A DNA stretch of 64,000 nt. Source: Pseudomonas sp. N040 (GTDB lineage Bacteria > Pseudomonadota > Gammaproteobacteria > Pseudomonadales > Pseudomonadaceae). Shown here piece by piece: positions 9,124 through 18,316 of this stretch. The DNA is taken from the NCBI RefSeq assembly GCF_015637705.1, contig NZ_JADOBE010000009.1:124001-188000 (forward strand), given 5' to 3'. Position numbers and translations under genes: made by a program. Every line of letters begins with the position of its first letter. Position 1 is the first letter of the stretch. The notes under the pieces are model-generated. The model had not been told where the DNA came from and did not search any database. It saw only the letters and a list, made by a program, of their open reading frames with translations.

Positions 9124-9375
9124 ATGCTAACCATCCGTCTTGCCCGTGGTGGCTCCAAAAAGCGCCCTTTTTACCATATCTCCGTGACCGATAGCCGCAA
9201 TGCGCGCGATGGTCGTTTTAAAGAGCGTGTTGGGTTCTTCAACCCGGTTGCTGCTGGTGCTGAAGTGCGCCTGTCGGTCAATCAGGAGCGTGTGAGCTAC
9301 TGGCTGAGCCAAGGCGCACAGCTCTCGGAGCGCGTTGCTCAGCTGTTGAAGGAAGCGGCCAAGGCTGCTGCCTAA
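9124..9375 (+). CDS. rpsP: 30S ribosomal protein S16
   Basis: An 83-residue basic protein beginning [19 protein letters not shown], the conserved S16 N-terminus, and continuing with [10 protein letters not shown] and ERVGFFNP. It is needed for assembly of the 30S 5' domain. AGGAACG precedes the ATG. It is the first gene of the four-gene operon, with only 7 bp before rimM. Confidence 0.98.
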   Translation: MLTIRLARGGSKKRPFYHISVTDSRNARDGRFKERVGFFNPVAAGAEVRLSVNQERVSYWLSQGAQLSERVAQLLKEAAKAAA

Positions 9376-9382
9376 GCACTTT

Positions 9383-9919
9383 ATGAGCGCATCGCCTGCA
9401 GCTGCCGAGGATCTGATCGTTCTCGGCAAGATTTACAGTGTGCACGGCGTGCGTGGTGAGGTGAAGGTCTATTCCTTTACCGACCCGATTGACAACCTGC
9501 TCGACTATCCGCGCTGGACACTCAGGCGTGATGGTGAAAGCCGGCAGGTTGATCTCGCCAGTGGCCGCCCGCAAGGCAAGTTTCTGGTAGCAAAGATCAA
9601 GGGACTTGATGACCGCGAAGAAGCTCGCAGCTTCGCGGGCTTTGACATTTGCGTGCCGCGCAGCCTGCTGCCGGCGCTGGATGACGGCGAGTTCTACTGG
9701 TATCAGTTGCAAGGCTTGAAGGTCATTGACCTGCAGGGGCAGTTGCTCGGCAAGGTCGACCACCTGCTGGAAACCGGTGCCAACGATGTCATGGTGGTCA
9801 AGCCGTGTGCCGGCAGCCTGGATGACCGCGAGCGGCTGCTGCCCTATACAGGGCAGTGCGTGCAAGCGGTTGACCTGCAGGCAGGGGAGATTCGCGTCGA
9901 CTGGGATGCGGATTTCTGA
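9383..9919 (+). CDS. rimM: Ribosome maturation factor RimM
   Basis: A 178-residue protein with the N-terminal RimM beta-barrel ([23 protein letters not shown]) and a C-terminal PRC-barrel ([17 protein letters not shown]). It binds S19 in the 30S head and assists late 16S rRNA processing and assembly. It is spaced 7 bp from rpsP and 5 bp from trmD, within the standard operon. Confidence 0.97.
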   Translation: MSASPAAAEDLIVLGKIYSVHGVRGEVKVYSFTDPIDNLLDYPRWTLRRDGESRQVDLASGRPQGKFLVAKIKGLDDREEARSFAGFDICVPRSLLPALDDGEFYWYQLQGLKVIDLQGQLLGKVDHLLETGANDVMVVKPCAGSLDDRERLLPYTGQCVQAVDLQAGEIRVDWDADF

Positions 9920-9924
9920 GCGGC

Positions 9925-10677
9925 ATGAAAAGCCTGCAGGTTGAAGTCATCAGCATCTTTCCGGAGATGTTTGCGGCCATCAGCGAGTACGGTATTACCA
10001 GTCGTGCGGTGAAGCAGGGGTTGCTGCGGTTGACCTGCCGCAATCCGCGCAGCTACACCGAAGACCGGCACCAGACCGTGGATGATCGTCCGTTTGGCGG
10101 CGGCCCCGGGATGGTGATGAAGATCGAGCCGCTGGAGCGCGCGCTGGCAGATGCCAGGCAGGCTGCAGGGGCAAAGGCGAAGGTGATCTACCTGTCGCCA
10201 CAAGGACGCCGTTTGACGCAGGCGGCCGTCCGTGAGCTGGCAAGCGAGGATGCTTTGATCCTGATTGCCGGACGTTATGAAGGCATTGATGAGCGCTTTA
10301 TTGAAGCGCATGTCGATGAGGAATGGTCGATTGGCGATTACGTGTTGTCCGGCGGTGAGCTGCCGGCAATGGTGCTGATTGATGCAGTAACGCGGTTGCT
10401 TCCGGGGGCCCTGGGCCACGCGGACTCCGCTGAGGAGGACTCCTTTACGGATGGCCTGCTCGATTGCCCGCACTACACCCGACCCGAGGTGTATGCAGGC
10501 AAGCGTGTTCCTGATGTGCTGCTCAGTGGCAATCATGAACATATCCGGCGCTGGCGCCTGCAGCAGTCCCTGGGACGTACCTGCGAACGCCGTGCTGATC
10601 TTCTGGATAGCCGCTCGCTTTCTGGAGAAGAACAAAAGCTGCTGGCGGAATACCTTCGCCAGCGGGACGATAGTTAA
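9925..10677 (+). CDS. trmD: tRNA (guanine-N1-)-methyltransferase (m1G37)
   Basis: A 250-residue SPOUT-class methyltransferase. It begins with [13 protein letters not shown] and carries the trefoil-knot AdoMet-binding segments [11 protein letters not shown] and [15 protein letters not shown], plus [13 protein letters not shown] near residue 180. It methylates G37 of tRNAs reading CNN codons and prevents +1 frameshifts. The ATG lies 5 bp after the rimM stop, so translation is probably coupled. Confidence 0.98.
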   Translation: MKSLQVEVISIFPEMFAAISEYGITSRAVKQGLLRLTCRNPRSYTEDRHQTVDDRPFGGGPGMVMKIEPLERALADARQAAGAKAKVIYLSPQGRRLTQAAVRELASEDALILIAGRYEGIDERFIEAHVDEEWSIGDYVLSGGELPAMVLIDAVTRLLPGALGHADSAEEDSFTDGLLDCPHYTRPEVYAGKRVPDVLLSGNHEHIRRWRLQQSLGRTCERRADLLDSRSLSGEEQKLLAEYLRQRDDS

Positions 10678-10716
10678 CGTATCGATGGCAGGCCGCGCCT
10701 GTCTTAGGAGCACAGC

Positions 10717-11067
10717 ATGACCAACAAGATCATTCAGCAGATCGAAGCTGAGCAGATGAGCAAAGTGATTCCTCCTTTTGCCCCGGGTGACACTGTCATC
10801 GTTCAGGTAAAAGTGAAGGAAGGCGACCGTCAGCGTCTGCAGGCGTTCGAAGGCGTGGTAATCGCCAAGCGTAACCGTGGCCTGAACAGCGCCTTCACTG
10901 TGCGCAAGATCTCCAACGGTGTTGGCGTGGAGCGTACTTTCCAGACTTACTCGCCGCTGGTTGACAGCCTCGCCGTCAAGCGTCGCGGTGACGTACGCAA
11001 GGCCAAGCTGTACTACCTCCGCGAACTGTCCGGCAAGGCAGCACGCATCAAGGAGAAGCTGGTTTAA
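10717..11067 (+). CDS. rplS: 50S ribosomal protein L19
   Basis: A 116-residue protein with the L19 signatures [27 protein letters not shown] and [13 protein letters not shown]. It sits at the 30S-50S interface. TAGGAGC precedes the ATG. It ends the rpsP operon and is followed by a clear rho-independent terminator. Confidence 0.98.
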   Translation: MTNKIIQQIEAEQMSKVIPPFAPGDTVIVQVKVKEGDRQRLQAFEGVVIAKRNRGLNSAFTVRKISNGVGVERTFQTYSPLVDSLAVKRRGDVRKAKLYYLRELSGKAARIKEKLV

Positions 11068-11086
11068 GCCGCTTCCCCTGGTCCAG

Positions 11087-11113
11087 AAAAGCAGCCTCCG
11101 GGCTGCTTTTTTT
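11087..11113 (+). terminator. Rho-independent terminator of the rpsP-rplS operon
   Basis: A perfect 10-bp stem (AAAAGCAGCC at 11087-11096 pairing with GGCTGCTTTT at 11101-11110) closes a UUCG-like TCCG loop and is followed by further T residues. It lies 20 bp after the rplS stop. It also separates rplS from the convergent membrane protein gene. Confidence 0.93.
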
Positions 11114-11139
11114 ATGTCCTGGATCCGGCAGCGCCGGGC

Positions 11140-11538
11140 TCAGGGAATGCTGCGCTGGTCGTTGAGTGCCAGCCAGCCGCGGCAGATGCGGTAAACCACC
11201 CAGACGGTCAGGCCGATGAGGATGGCGATGGTCAGCGGCAGGCCGATCACGGTGAACGCCAGCACCACGGCTAGCAATAGCCACAACAAGGCGAACCAGA
11301 ACGTGCGGATCTGCCAGTCGAAATGGCTTTCCAGCCAGCTGCCGCGGGTTTCACTGCGTTTGGCGTAGTTGAGAATCACCGCAAGGATGGATGGCAGGCT
11401 GCCGAGGAAAGAACCAACGATTGTGGCACTACCGACGATCCCCGTGATGATGGCAAAGGCATGCAGGGCATAAATGATGTGGGTGAGGGTGATCAGGCTG
11501 GTGTCGGGGGCTGGCGTGTCCAGCGGGTTCTCGTGCAT
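11140..11538 (-). CDS. DUF4870-like small membrane protein
   Basis: A 132-residue protein with three hydrophobic stretches (about residues 18-55, 78-100 and 100-122) and the conserved central segment ILNYAKRSETRGSWLESHFDWQIRTF. This arrangement matches DUF4870-type inner-membrane proteins of unknown function that sit between rplS and xerD in pseudomonads. ATG at 11538 has GAGG upstream; the longer frame has no such support. Divergent from xerD. Confidence 0.75.
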   Translation of the reverse strand: MHENPLDTPAPDTSLITLTHIIYALHAFAIITGIVGSATIVGSFLGSLPSILAVILNYAKRSETRGSWLESHFDWQIRTFWFALLWLLLAVVLAFTVIGLPLTIAILIGLTVWVVYRICRGWLALNDQRSIP

Positions 11539-11672
11539 GTGCGCCTCGTTTGCTGGGTTCAGGTTGACGGTTGCGCGGTTGCGGCCGGAGTGAGTCGGCT
11601 GAGCAAGATTCTGGTGCAGGGCCATGACCCTGTGAAAGACTGTCGCCACCAAGCTGATTGTGCAGTGCCTTC

Positions 11673-12569
11673 ATGACTCCATGTGCTCATTCTTGTATCG
11701 ACGAGTTTCTCGACAGCCTCTGGCTGGAAAAGGGGCTGTCGGCGCATAGCCGCGATGCTTACCGCTCGGATCTGGAACTGTTCAATGCCTGGCTCCTCGA
11801 ACGTGGTCTGGAATTGCCCGGCGCCGGCCGTGAAATCATTCTCGATCACCTGGCTTGGCGCCTGCAGGGTGGCTACAAGGCGCGTTCGACGGCACGCTTT
11901 CTGTCTGCCTTGCGCGGCTTCTACCGCTATCTGCTGCGCCAGGGACGTATCGCCGAAGATCCGACCCTGCAGGTCTCCATGCCGCAAATCGGCCGGCCGT
12001 TGCCCAAGTCGCTGAGCGAGGCCGATGTCGACGCACTGCTGATGGCGCCAGAGGTTGCCGAGCTGCTGGGCCTGCGTGACCGCGCCATGCTGGAAGTCCT
12101 CTACGCCTGCGGCTTGCGGGTAACCGAACTGATTTCGCTGAGCCTGGAACAGGTCAACCTGCGCCAGGGGGTGCTGCGGGTGTTTGGCAAGGGCAGCAAG
12201 GAGCGCCTGGTGCCGCTGGGCGAGGAGGCGATCGCCTGGCTGCAGCGTTATCTGCAGGAGGCGCGTCCGCAGTTGCTGGGGGGCAAGCCGAGCGACGTGC
12301 TGTTTCCCAGCCAGCGCGGTGAGCAGATGACCCGGCAGGCCTTCTGGCACCGCATCAAGCTGCATGCGCAGGTAGCCGGAATCGCCAAGGTGCTTTCCCC
12401 GCACACGCTGCGGCATGCTTTCGCCACTCATCTGCTTAACCACGGTGCCGATTTGCGCGTGGTGCAGATGCTGCTCGGGCACAGCGACCTGTCGACCACC
12501 CAGATCTATACCCACGTCGCCCGCGCGCGTCTGCAGGACCTGCATGCCCGTCATCACCCGCGTGGCTGA
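11673..12569 (+). CDS. xerD: Site-specific tyrosine recombinase XerD
   Basis: A 298-residue tyrosine recombinase, exactly the length of E. coli XerD. The six catalytic residues are in place: Arg149, Lys173, His244, Arg247, His270 and nucleophile Tyr279 (motifs CGLRVTEL, SPHTLRHAFATHLL, LGHSDLSTTQIYTHV). With XerC it resolves chromosome dimers at dif. ATG at 11673 gives the family-typical N-terminus, though the ribosome binding site is weak; an in-frame TTG lies five codons upstream. It is the housekeeping gene, not a phage integrase, judging by its length and location before dsbC. Confidence 0.96.
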   Translation: MTPCAHSCIDEFLDSLWLEKGLSAHSRDAYRSDLELFNAWLLERGLELPGAGREIILDHLAWRLQGGYKARSTARFLSALRGFYRYLLRQGRIAEDPTLQVSMPQIGRPLPKSLSEADVDALLMAPEVAELLGLRDRAMLEVLYACGLRVTELISLSLEQVNLRQGVLRVFGKGSKERLVPLGEEAIAWLQRYLQEARPQLLGGKPSDVLFPSQRGEQMTRQAFWHRIKLHAQVAGIAKVLSPHTLRHAFATHLLNHGADLRVVQMLLGHSDLSTTQIYTHVARARLQDLHARHHPRG

Positions 12570-12590
12570 CCTGTAATCTGCCGTAACCAT

Positions 12591-12615
12591 CTGCCGGGAA
12601 CCACGGCAGGGTTTT
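12591..12615 (+). terminator. Possible weak terminator after xerD
   Basis: CTGCCG (12591-12596) and CGGCAG (12604-12609) form a 6-bp stem with a 7-nt loop, followed by GGTTTT. The short U-run makes it a weak candidate. It lies in the 92-bp gap before dsbC. Confidence 0.4.
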
Positions 12616-12661
12616 GGGTGCTGGTGTGGTAGGCTTTGCGGCTCAATCAGAGGAGTTTTTC

Positions 12662-13387
12662 ATGCGTTTTCTACCCCTGTTTGCCGGCCTGGCGCTGGCG
12701 TTTTCCACCGCAATCGTCCATGCCGCAGATCCGGACCAGGCCATTCGAAAAACCCTCAAGACCATCCAGCCAGACCTGCCGATCGAGGCCATTGCCGAGA
12801 GTGCCATGCCCGGTTTGTTCCAGGTCCAGCTCAAGGGTGGGCGTCTGTTGTACGCCAGTGCCGACGGGCAGTTCCTGCTGCAGGGCAATCTCTATCAGAT
12901 GCAGGACGGCGATGTCGTCAACCTGACCGAAAAGCATGCCAGCACGGCGATTGCGCAAATGCTGGAAAAGGTTCCGGTTGCCGAGATGGTGGTGTTTGCC
13001 CCGGAAAAGCCGAAAACCCACATTACCGTTTTCACCGACACCGACTGCGGCTACTGCCAGAAACTGCACGCCGAAGTGCCCGAACTGAACCGCCTGGGTA
13101 TCGAGGTTCGCTACATGGCCTTCCCGCGCCAGGGGATCGACAGCCACGGCTACAACACCCTGGTCAGCGTCTGGTGCAGCAAGGATCGCCAGGCGGCAAT
13201 GAATCTGGCCAAGGCGCGCAAGGAAGTGCCGGCGGCCACCTGTGACAATCCGGTGGCCAAACAGTACGAACTGGGCCAGATGATCGGGGTCAATGGCACA
13301 CCGGCGATTGTCCTCGCCGATGGGCAGCTGATCCCCGGCTACCAGCCGGCTCGAGAGCTCGCCGAGTTGGCCTTGAAGGCCAAATAA
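12662..13387 (+). CDS. dsbC: Thiol:disulfide isomerase DsbC, periplasmic
   Basis: A 241-residue protein with a cleavable signal peptide (residues 1-21, ending VHAA). An N-terminal dimerisation domain and a thioredoxin-fold catalytic domain follow, with CGYC at 129-132 and the cis-proline segment GVNGTPAIV. A second cysteine pair (VWCSKD, ATCDNP) is the structural disulfide of DsbC. It shuffles wrong disulfides in periplasmic proteins and is kept reduced by DsbD. AGAGGAG precedes the ATG; the frame's longer N-terminal extension lacks any such signal. Confidence 0.95.
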   Translation: MRFLPLFAGLALAFSTAIVHAADPDQAIRKTLKTIQPDLPIEAIAESAMPGLFQVQLKGGRLLYASADGQFLLQGNLYQMQDGDVVNLTEKHASTAIAQMLEKVPVAEMVVFAPEKPKTHITVFTDTDCGYCQKLHAEVPELNRLGIEVRYMAFPRQGIDSHGYNTLVSVWCSKDRQAAMNLAKARKEVPAATCDNPVAKQYELGQMIGVNGTPAIVLADGQLIPGYQPARELAELALKAK

Positions 13388-13406
13388 CACGTGCCTTGGC
13401 GCCGAT

Positions 13407-13435
13407 TTGACGTAAAATCGCCGGCTTCGTAATGT
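13407..13435 (+). promoter_or_regulatory. Candidate promoter of hom-thrC
   Basis: TTGACG (13407-13412) and TAATGT (13430-13435) are separated by exactly 17 bp in the 115-bp gap between dsbC and hom. The -35 is good (5 of 6), the -10 mediocre. A start near 13442 would place the strong hairpin at 13451-13473 at the very beginning of the mRNA. Confidence 0.4.
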
Positions 13436-13450
13436 GCAGACCTTCAATCA

Positions 13451-13473
13451 GCGGCCGGGCATTGCCCGGCCGC
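13451..13473 (+). promoter_or_regulatory. Strong hairpin in the hom 5' leader
   Basis: GCGGCCGGGC (13451-13460) and GCCCGGCCGC (13464-13473) form a perfect 10-bp GC-rich stem with an ATT loop, 29 bp before the hom start codon. No U-run follows, so it is not a standard terminator. It could stabilise the leader, pause RNA polymerase or mark the end of the dsbC transcript. Regulatory role is inferred only. Confidence 0.5.
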
Positions 13474-13502
13474 TTCGTGCAGAGATGATGGAGAGCTTCA
13501 GC

Positions 13503-14807
13503 GTGAAACCGGTCAAAGTGGGCATCTGTGGTCTGGGTACCGTCGGCGGTGGTACTTACAATGTACTCAAGCGCAATGCCGGGGAGATTGCCCGCCGTGC
13601 CGGGCGTGGTATCGAGGTTGCGCAGATTGCTGCCCGCCGACCCAATTCGCGTTGCGATACTTCCGGCACGCCGGTCACCGCTGACGTTTTTGCGGTGGTC
13701 AATAATCCCGAGGTCGACATCGTCATCGAGTTGATTGGTGGCTACACGGTGGCCCGCGAAGTGGTCATGCAAGCCATCGAGAATGGCAAGCATGTGGTGA
13801 CGGCCAACAAGGCGCTGATTGCCGTACACGGCAACGAAATCTTCGCCAGGGCGCGCGATAAGGGCGTGATCGTCGCTTTCGAGGCCGCCGTGGCCGGCGG
13901 CATCCCGGTGATCAAGGCGATTCGCGAGGGGCTGTCGGCCAATCGCATCAACTGGCTGGCCGGGATCATCAACGGGACCGGCAACTTCATCCTCAGCGAG
14001 ATGCGTGAAAAAGGCCGGGCCTTTGCCGATGTGCTCAAGGAAGCCCAGGCGCTCGGCTATGCCGAAGCCGATCCGACCTTCGACGTCGAGGGCATCGATG
14101 CCGCGCACAAGCTGACCATCCTGGCGTCCATCGCGTTCGGCATTCCGCTGCAATTCGACAAGGCCTACACCGAAGGCATCACCCGGCTGACCAGCGCCGA
14201 TGTGACCTATGCCGAAGCATTGGGTTATCGCATCAAGCACCTGGGCGTGGCGCGCCGCACCGACAAGGGCATCGAGTTGCGCGTGCATCCGACGCTGATT
14301 CCGGCCGACCGTCTGATCGCCAATGTGAATGGCGTGATGAATGCGGTGATGGTGAATGGCGATGCTGCCGGCTCGACCCTGTATTACGGTGCCGGCGCCG
14401 GCATGGAGCCGACGGCTTCCTCGGTGGTCGCCGATCTGGTCGATGTGGTGCGGGCAATGACCACCGATCCGGAGAATCGCGTACCGCATCTGGCGTTTCA
14501 GCCCGACGAGCTGTCCGACCACCCGATCCTGCCGATTGCCCAGTGCGAGAGCGCCTACTATCTGCGCGTGCAGGCCAAGGATCACCCGGGCGTGCTGGCG
14601 CAGGTGGCGAGCATCCTGTCCGAGCGCGGCATCAATATCGAGTCGGTGATGCAGAAGGAAGCCGAAGAACACGATGGCCTGGTGCCGATGATCCTGCTGA
14701 CCCACCGGGTGGCCGAGCAGCGCATGGACGATGCGATTGCGGCCCTGGAAGCTCTCGATGACGTGGCCGGCCAGGTCATGCGGATCCGTGTTGAGCAACT
14801 GGCTTAA
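13503..14807 (+). CDS. hom: Homoserine dehydrogenase
   Basis: A 434-residue enzyme, the length usual in Pseudomonas. It has a Rossmann domain beginning KVGICGLGTVGGG, a catalytic domain with VTANKALIA, AGIINGTGNFIL and EADPTFDVEGIDAAHKL, and a C-terminal ACT domain (YYLRVQAKDHPGVLAQVAS) that usually mediates threonine feedback. It reduces aspartate semialdehyde to homoserine. A GTG at 13503 is the most likely start because family members begin KPVKVGICG and GGAGAG lies just upstream; in-frame ATGs upstream would add unsupported residues. thrC follows after 26 bp. Confidence 0.96.
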   Translation: MKPVKVGICGLGTVGGGTYNVLKRNAGEIARRAGRGIEVAQIAARRPNSRCDTSGTPVTADVFAVVNNPEVDIVIELIGGYTVAREVVMQAIENGKHVVTANKALIAVHGNEIFARARDKGVIVAFEAAVAGGIPVIKAIREGLSANRINWLAGIINGTGNFILSEMREKGRAFADVLKEAQALGYAEADPTFDVEGIDAAHKLTILASIAFGIPLQFDKAYTEGITRLTSADVTYAEALGYRIKHLGVARRTDKGIELRVHPTLIPADRLIANVNGVMNAVMVNGDAAGSTLYYGAGAGMEPTASSVVADLVDVVRAMTTDPENRVPHLAFQPDELSDHPILPIAQCESAYYLRVQAKDHPGVLAQVASILSERGINIESVMQKEAEEHDGLVPMILLTHRVAEQRMDDAIAALEALDDVAGQVMRIRVEQLA

Positions 14808-14833
14808 GTACTAAATCAGGAAAGGCGAACAGC

Positions 14834-16243
14834 ATGCGTTATATCAGTACCCGTGGCCAGGCACCGGCCCTGAATTTCGAAGATGTCGTGCTGGCCGGCC
14901 TGGCCAGCGATGGCGGCCTGTACGTGCCGGAAAACCTGCCGCGCTTTACCCAGGAGGAAATTGCTTCCTGGGCCGGGCTGCCCTATCACGAGCTGGCTTT
15001 CCGGGTGATGCGCCCGTTCGTTGCCGGCAGCATCCCGGACGCCGACTTCAAGAAGATTCTCGAAGAGACCTACGCGGTATTTGCCCACAGCGCGGTGGCG
15101 CCGCTGCGCCAGCTGAACGGCAACGAGTGGGTGCTCGAGCTGTTCCACGGCCCGACCCTGGCGTTCAAGGACTTCGCCCTGCAGCTGCTCGGTCGCCTGC
15201 TCGACTACCTGCTGGCGCGGCGCAACGAGCGCGTGGTGATCCTCGGCGCCACCTCCGGCGATACCGGCTCGGCGGCGATCGAAGGCTGCAAGGCCTGTGA
15301 CAATGTCGACATTTTCATCATGCACCCGCACAACCGCGTGTCCGAGGTGCAGCGCCGGCAGATGACCACCATCCTCGGCGACAACATCCACAACCTCGCC
15401 ATCGAAGGCAACTTCGATGACTGCCAGGAGATGGTCAAGGCCAGCTTCGCCGACCAGGGCTTCCTCAAGGGCACCCGGCTAGTGGCGGTCAACTCGATCA
15501 ACTGGGCGCGGATCATGGCCCAGATCGTCTACTACTTCCACGCGGCCCTGCAGCTTGGCGGTCCGGCGCGCTCCATCGCCTTCTCGGTGCCGACCGGCAA
15601 CTTCGGCGACATCTTCGCCGGCTACCTGGCACGCAACATGGGCCTGCCGATCAGCCAGCTGATCGTCGCGACCAACCGCAATGACATCCTGCACCGCTTC
15701 ATGAGCGGCAATCAGTACGTCAAGGACACCCTGCACCCGACCCTGTCGCCGTCAATGGACATCATGGTCTCGTCGAACTTCGAGCGCCTGCTGTTCGACC
15801 TGCACGGCCGCAATGGCGCCGCCATCGCCCAGTTGATGGAGACCTTCAAGCAGGGCGGCGGCTTCAGCGTCGAGCAGGACCGCTGGACCGAGGCGCGCAA
15901 GCTGTTCGATTCGCTGGCCGTCAGCGACGAAGAGACCTGCCAGACCATCGCCCAGGTGTATGCCGAGTGTGGCGAGCTGCTCGACCCGCATACCGCGATC
16001 GGCGTGAAGGCCGCCCGCGAGTGCCGGCGCAACCTGGCCACGCCCATGGTCATCCTCGGTACCGCACACCCGGTCAAGTTCCCGGAAGCGGTGGAGCAGG
16101 CCGGGATTGGCAAGGCTCCCGAGTTGCCGCCACATCTGGCCGATCTGTTCCAGCGGCCGGAGCGCTTCAGCGTGCTGGCCAATGACCTGCAAGCCGTGCA
16201 GGGCTTTGTCGCGGCCCACGGTAACCGCGGCAAGCCGCTCTAG
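14834..16243 (+). CDS. thrC: Threonine synthase
   Basis: A 469-residue fold-type II PLP enzyme of the longer gammaproteobacterial type. The PLP lysine is Lys112 in TLAFKDFALQ, and the phosphate-binding loop ATSGDTGSAAI follows. It converts O-phosphohomoserine to threonine. AGGAAAGGCG precedes the ATG, 26 bp after hom, so both belong to one operon, which ends in a terminator just downstream. Confidence 0.97.
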   Translation: MRYISTRGQAPALNFEDVVLAGLASDGGLYVPENLPRFTQEEIASWAGLPYHELAFRVMRPFVAGSIPDADFKKILEETYAVFAHSAVAPLRQLNGNEWVLELFHGPTLAFKDFALQLLGRLLDYLLARRNERVVILGATSGDTGSAAIEGCKACDNVDIFIMHPHNRVSEVQRRQMTTILGDNIHNLAIEGNFDDCQEMVKASFADQGFLKGTRLVAVNSINWARIMAQIVYYFHAALQLGGPARSIAFSVPTGNFGDIFAGYLARNMGLPISQLIVATNRNDILHRFMSGNQYVKDTLHPTLSPSMDIMVSSNFERLLFDLHGRNGAAIAQLMETFKQGGGFSVEQDRWTEARKLFDSLAVSDEETCQTIAQVYAECGELLDPHTAIGVKAARECRRNLATPMVILGTAHPVKFPEAVEQAGIGKAPELPPHLADLFQRPERFSVLANDLQAVQGFVAAHGNRGKPL

Positions 16244-16261
16244 GTTCGGTTGTTCAATGCA

Positions 16262-16295
16262 AAGGCCAGTTACCCTTGCGGGGCTGGCCTTTTTT
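16262..16295 (+). terminator. Rho-independent terminator of hom-thrC
   Basis: AAGGCCAG (16262-16269) pairs with CTGGCCTT (16284-16291) around a 14-nt loop, and six T residues (16290-16295) follow. It lies 20 bp after the thrC stop. Confidence 0.9.
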
Positions 16296-16362
16296 CATGC
16301 GGCAGTGGACCCGCCGGCCAGGCCGTGCAAACTGGGGCAGACTGAAATCGGGAGAGCCGTTC

Positions 16363-17607
16363 ATGTGTGACACTCTGGTCCTGCGCCAGCAGGGCGTCAG
16401 CTGGCTGGCAAAGAACAGCGACCGCGAGGCGGCCGAGCCGCAGCGGCTGATCCGCCTGCCAGCCGTGCGCGGCGATACGGCGCGGCAGGTACGGGCAACC
16501 TATGTCGAGGTAGCCCAGACGGCGGATCGGCATGCGGTCATTCTCAGTCAGCCGAGCTGGATCTGGGGCGCCGAGATGGGCGTCAACGAACACGGCCTGG
16601 CGATCGGCAACGAGGCGGTATTCACCCGGCTGACCGCGAAAAAGGGCGAGGCGCTGCTCGGCATGGACCTGCTGCGCCTGGCACTCGAGCGCGCCGCAAC
16701 TGCGCGCGAGGGTATCGCGGTGCTCACCGAGCAGCTGCAGCGTTACGGGCAGGCGGGGGCCGGCGGCTACCGCGACAAGCAGTTCCGCTATGACAGCAGT
16801 TTCCTGCTGGCTGACCCGAACGAGGCCTGGGTGCTGGAAACCGCGGGCAAGCTGTGGGCGGCCAAGCGGGTGGAACGCTGGGCGATTTCCAATGCCCTGA
16901 GCCTGGGGTGCGAGTTCGACCTGAGCAGCCCGGACTTGCCGGGTGAGGCCCGGCGCCTGGGCTGCTGGAATGGCCGGGGGGACTTTCACTTTGCCCGCGC
17001 CTTCGATACGCGCCTGCTGCCCTGGATTGGTGGTGCGCATCAGCGCCGGGCGCTGAACCAGCAGTTTCTCTCGAGCTGTCCGGCCACTGCTGGCTGGGGC
17101 GAACTGGCCGCTGCCTTGCGCAATCATGGATCCCGGCATGACGATTTCGAACGGCATAACAACCGGCAGGTGTGCATGCACGCCGGGCGCATCTGGCGGC
17201 CCTCGCAAACCACCGCCAGCCTGATTGCCCGGCTGGCGGCGGATGGGCCGCGCATGGCGGCGACTGCCACGTCCGCGCCCTGCATGAGCCTGTTCCAGCC
17301 GCTGGGCTTTGCCGAGGGTGCGGGTGCCGATTTGCTCAGTGCTGCCGCGCAGCCACTGGAACAAAGCCGCTGGTGGCGCTTCGAGTCGGTGCATAGGCGG
17401 GCGCTGGGTGATGCGGAGTTTCGTCAGGCGCTGCAAGCCAGTCGCGATCTGCTGGAGCCGCGCCTGCTGGAGCAGCTGCAACTGACCGAACCGGACTGGC
17501 CGCGGCTGCAGCAGGAGGCGCAGGACTGGCATCGGCACTGGCAGCAGCTTGCTGAAGCCAGGCCGCCGGTGCTCAATCGCTGGTGGCAGCGCCAGGCGCA
17601 ACTGTGA
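16363..17607 (+). CDS. Peptidase C69/secernin-like dipeptidase family protein
   Basis: A 414-residue protein starting MCDTLV, so that removal of Met1 exposes Cys2, the N-terminal nucleophile of the Ntn-hydrolase family C69. Further family features are AKNSDREAAEPQRL, WGAEMGVNEHGLAIGNEAV and DPNEAWVLETAGKLWAAKRV. Members are dipeptidases or resemble eukaryotic secernins; the substrate here is unknown. GGAGAG precedes the ATG at 16363; the open frame upstream is interrupted in sense by the thrC terminator and is not coding. It stands alone. Confidence 0.82.
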   Translation: MCDTLVLRQQGVSWLAKNSDREAAEPQRLIRLPAVRGDTARQVRATYVEVAQTADRHAVILSQPSWIWGAEMGVNEHGLAIGNEAVFTRLTAKKGEALLGMDLLRLALERAATAREGIAVLTEQLQRYGQAGAGGYRDKQFRYDSSFLLADPNEAWVLETAGKLWAAKRVERWAISNALSLGCEFDLSSPDLPGEARRLGCWNGRGDFHFARAFDTRLLPWIGGAHQRRALNQQFLSSCPATAGWGELAAALRNHGSRHDDFERHNNRQVCMHAGRIWRPSQTTASLIARLAADGPRMAATATSAPCMSLFQPLGFAEGAGADLLSAAAQPLEQSRWWRFESVHRRALGDAEFRQALQASRDLLEPRLLEQLQLTEPDWPRLQQEAQDWHRHWQQLAEARPPVLNRWWQRQAQL

Positions 17608-17680
17608 CCGGGCCGGCAACCGGCTTGTCAAAGCGGCGATGCCTTCGTAAGGTGCAGAGAGTCAGACAAGGAAACCAAGA

Positions 17681-18316
17681 ATGAGCGATTTGCAGGAGTT
17701 GATTGATAACAATGCCCGCTGGGCCGAGTCGATCAAGGAAGAAGATCCGCAGTTTTTCGCCAAACTGGCCAGCCAGCAGGTTCCCGAGTTTCTCTGGATT
17801 GGTTGCTCGGATGCGCGGGTGCCGGCAAACGAGATCGTCGGTCTGTTACCCGGTGATCTGTTTGTCCATCGCAACGTGGCGAATGTGGTGCTGCATACGG
17901 ATCTCAACTGTCTCTCCGTTATCCAGTACGCGGTGGACGTGCTCAAGGTAAAGCATATTCTGGTGACCGGGCACTATGGTTGTGGTGGCGTTCGCGCCTC
18001 CATGCAGGATGTTCAGCTGGGCTTGATTGATGGCTGGATCAGATCGATTCGCGACCTGTATTACGAGCATCGGGATCATCTGTCCCAGTTGCCTGACGAG
18101 GAGTCGCGGGTTGACCGTCTCTGCGAGTTGAACGTGATTCAGCAAGTAGCCAACGTCAGTCACACCACGATCATACAAAATGCCTGGCAGCGCGGTCAGT
18201 CGCTGTCGATTCACGGCTGCATCTACAGCATCAAGAACGGCATCTGGAAAAGTCTCAACGTCACCATCGACAGCATCAATCAGGTTCCGTCGCAGTACCG
18301 CCTGCGCGCGCCATGA
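17681..18316 (+). CDS. can: Beta-class carbonic anhydrase
   Basis: A 211-residue protein close to E. coli Can (220). Zinc ligands are Cys42, Asp44 (in CSDARVPANEI), His98 and Cys101 (in GHYGCGGV). It interconverts CO2 and bicarbonate in the cytoplasm, supplying bicarbonate for carboxylases at air-level CO2. AAGGAAACC precedes the ATG. Its stop overlaps the start of the following EamA transporter gene (ATGA), suggesting co-expression. Confidence 0.96.
   Translation: MSDLQELIDNNARWAESIKEEDPQFFAKLASQQVPEFLWIGCSDARVPANEIVGLLPGDLFVHRNVANVVLHTDLNCLSVIQYAVDVLKVKHILVTGHYGCGGVRASMQDVQLGLIDGWIRSIRDLYYEHRDHLSQLPDEESRVDRLCELNVIQQVANVSHTTIIQNAWQRGQSLSIHGCIYSIKNGIWKSLNVTIDSINQVPSQYRLRAP

Noticed and set aside
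11673-12569. XerD read as a prophage or island integrase
   Set aside because: Length, residues and position between rplS and dsbC are those of the housekeeping recombinase; no att repeats or phage genes surround it.
13434-13502. Leader peptide for hom attenuation
   Set aside because: The in-frame upstream extension (MQTFNQRPGIARPLRAEMMESF) contains one Thr codon and no run of Thr or Ile, and the hairpin lacks a U-run.
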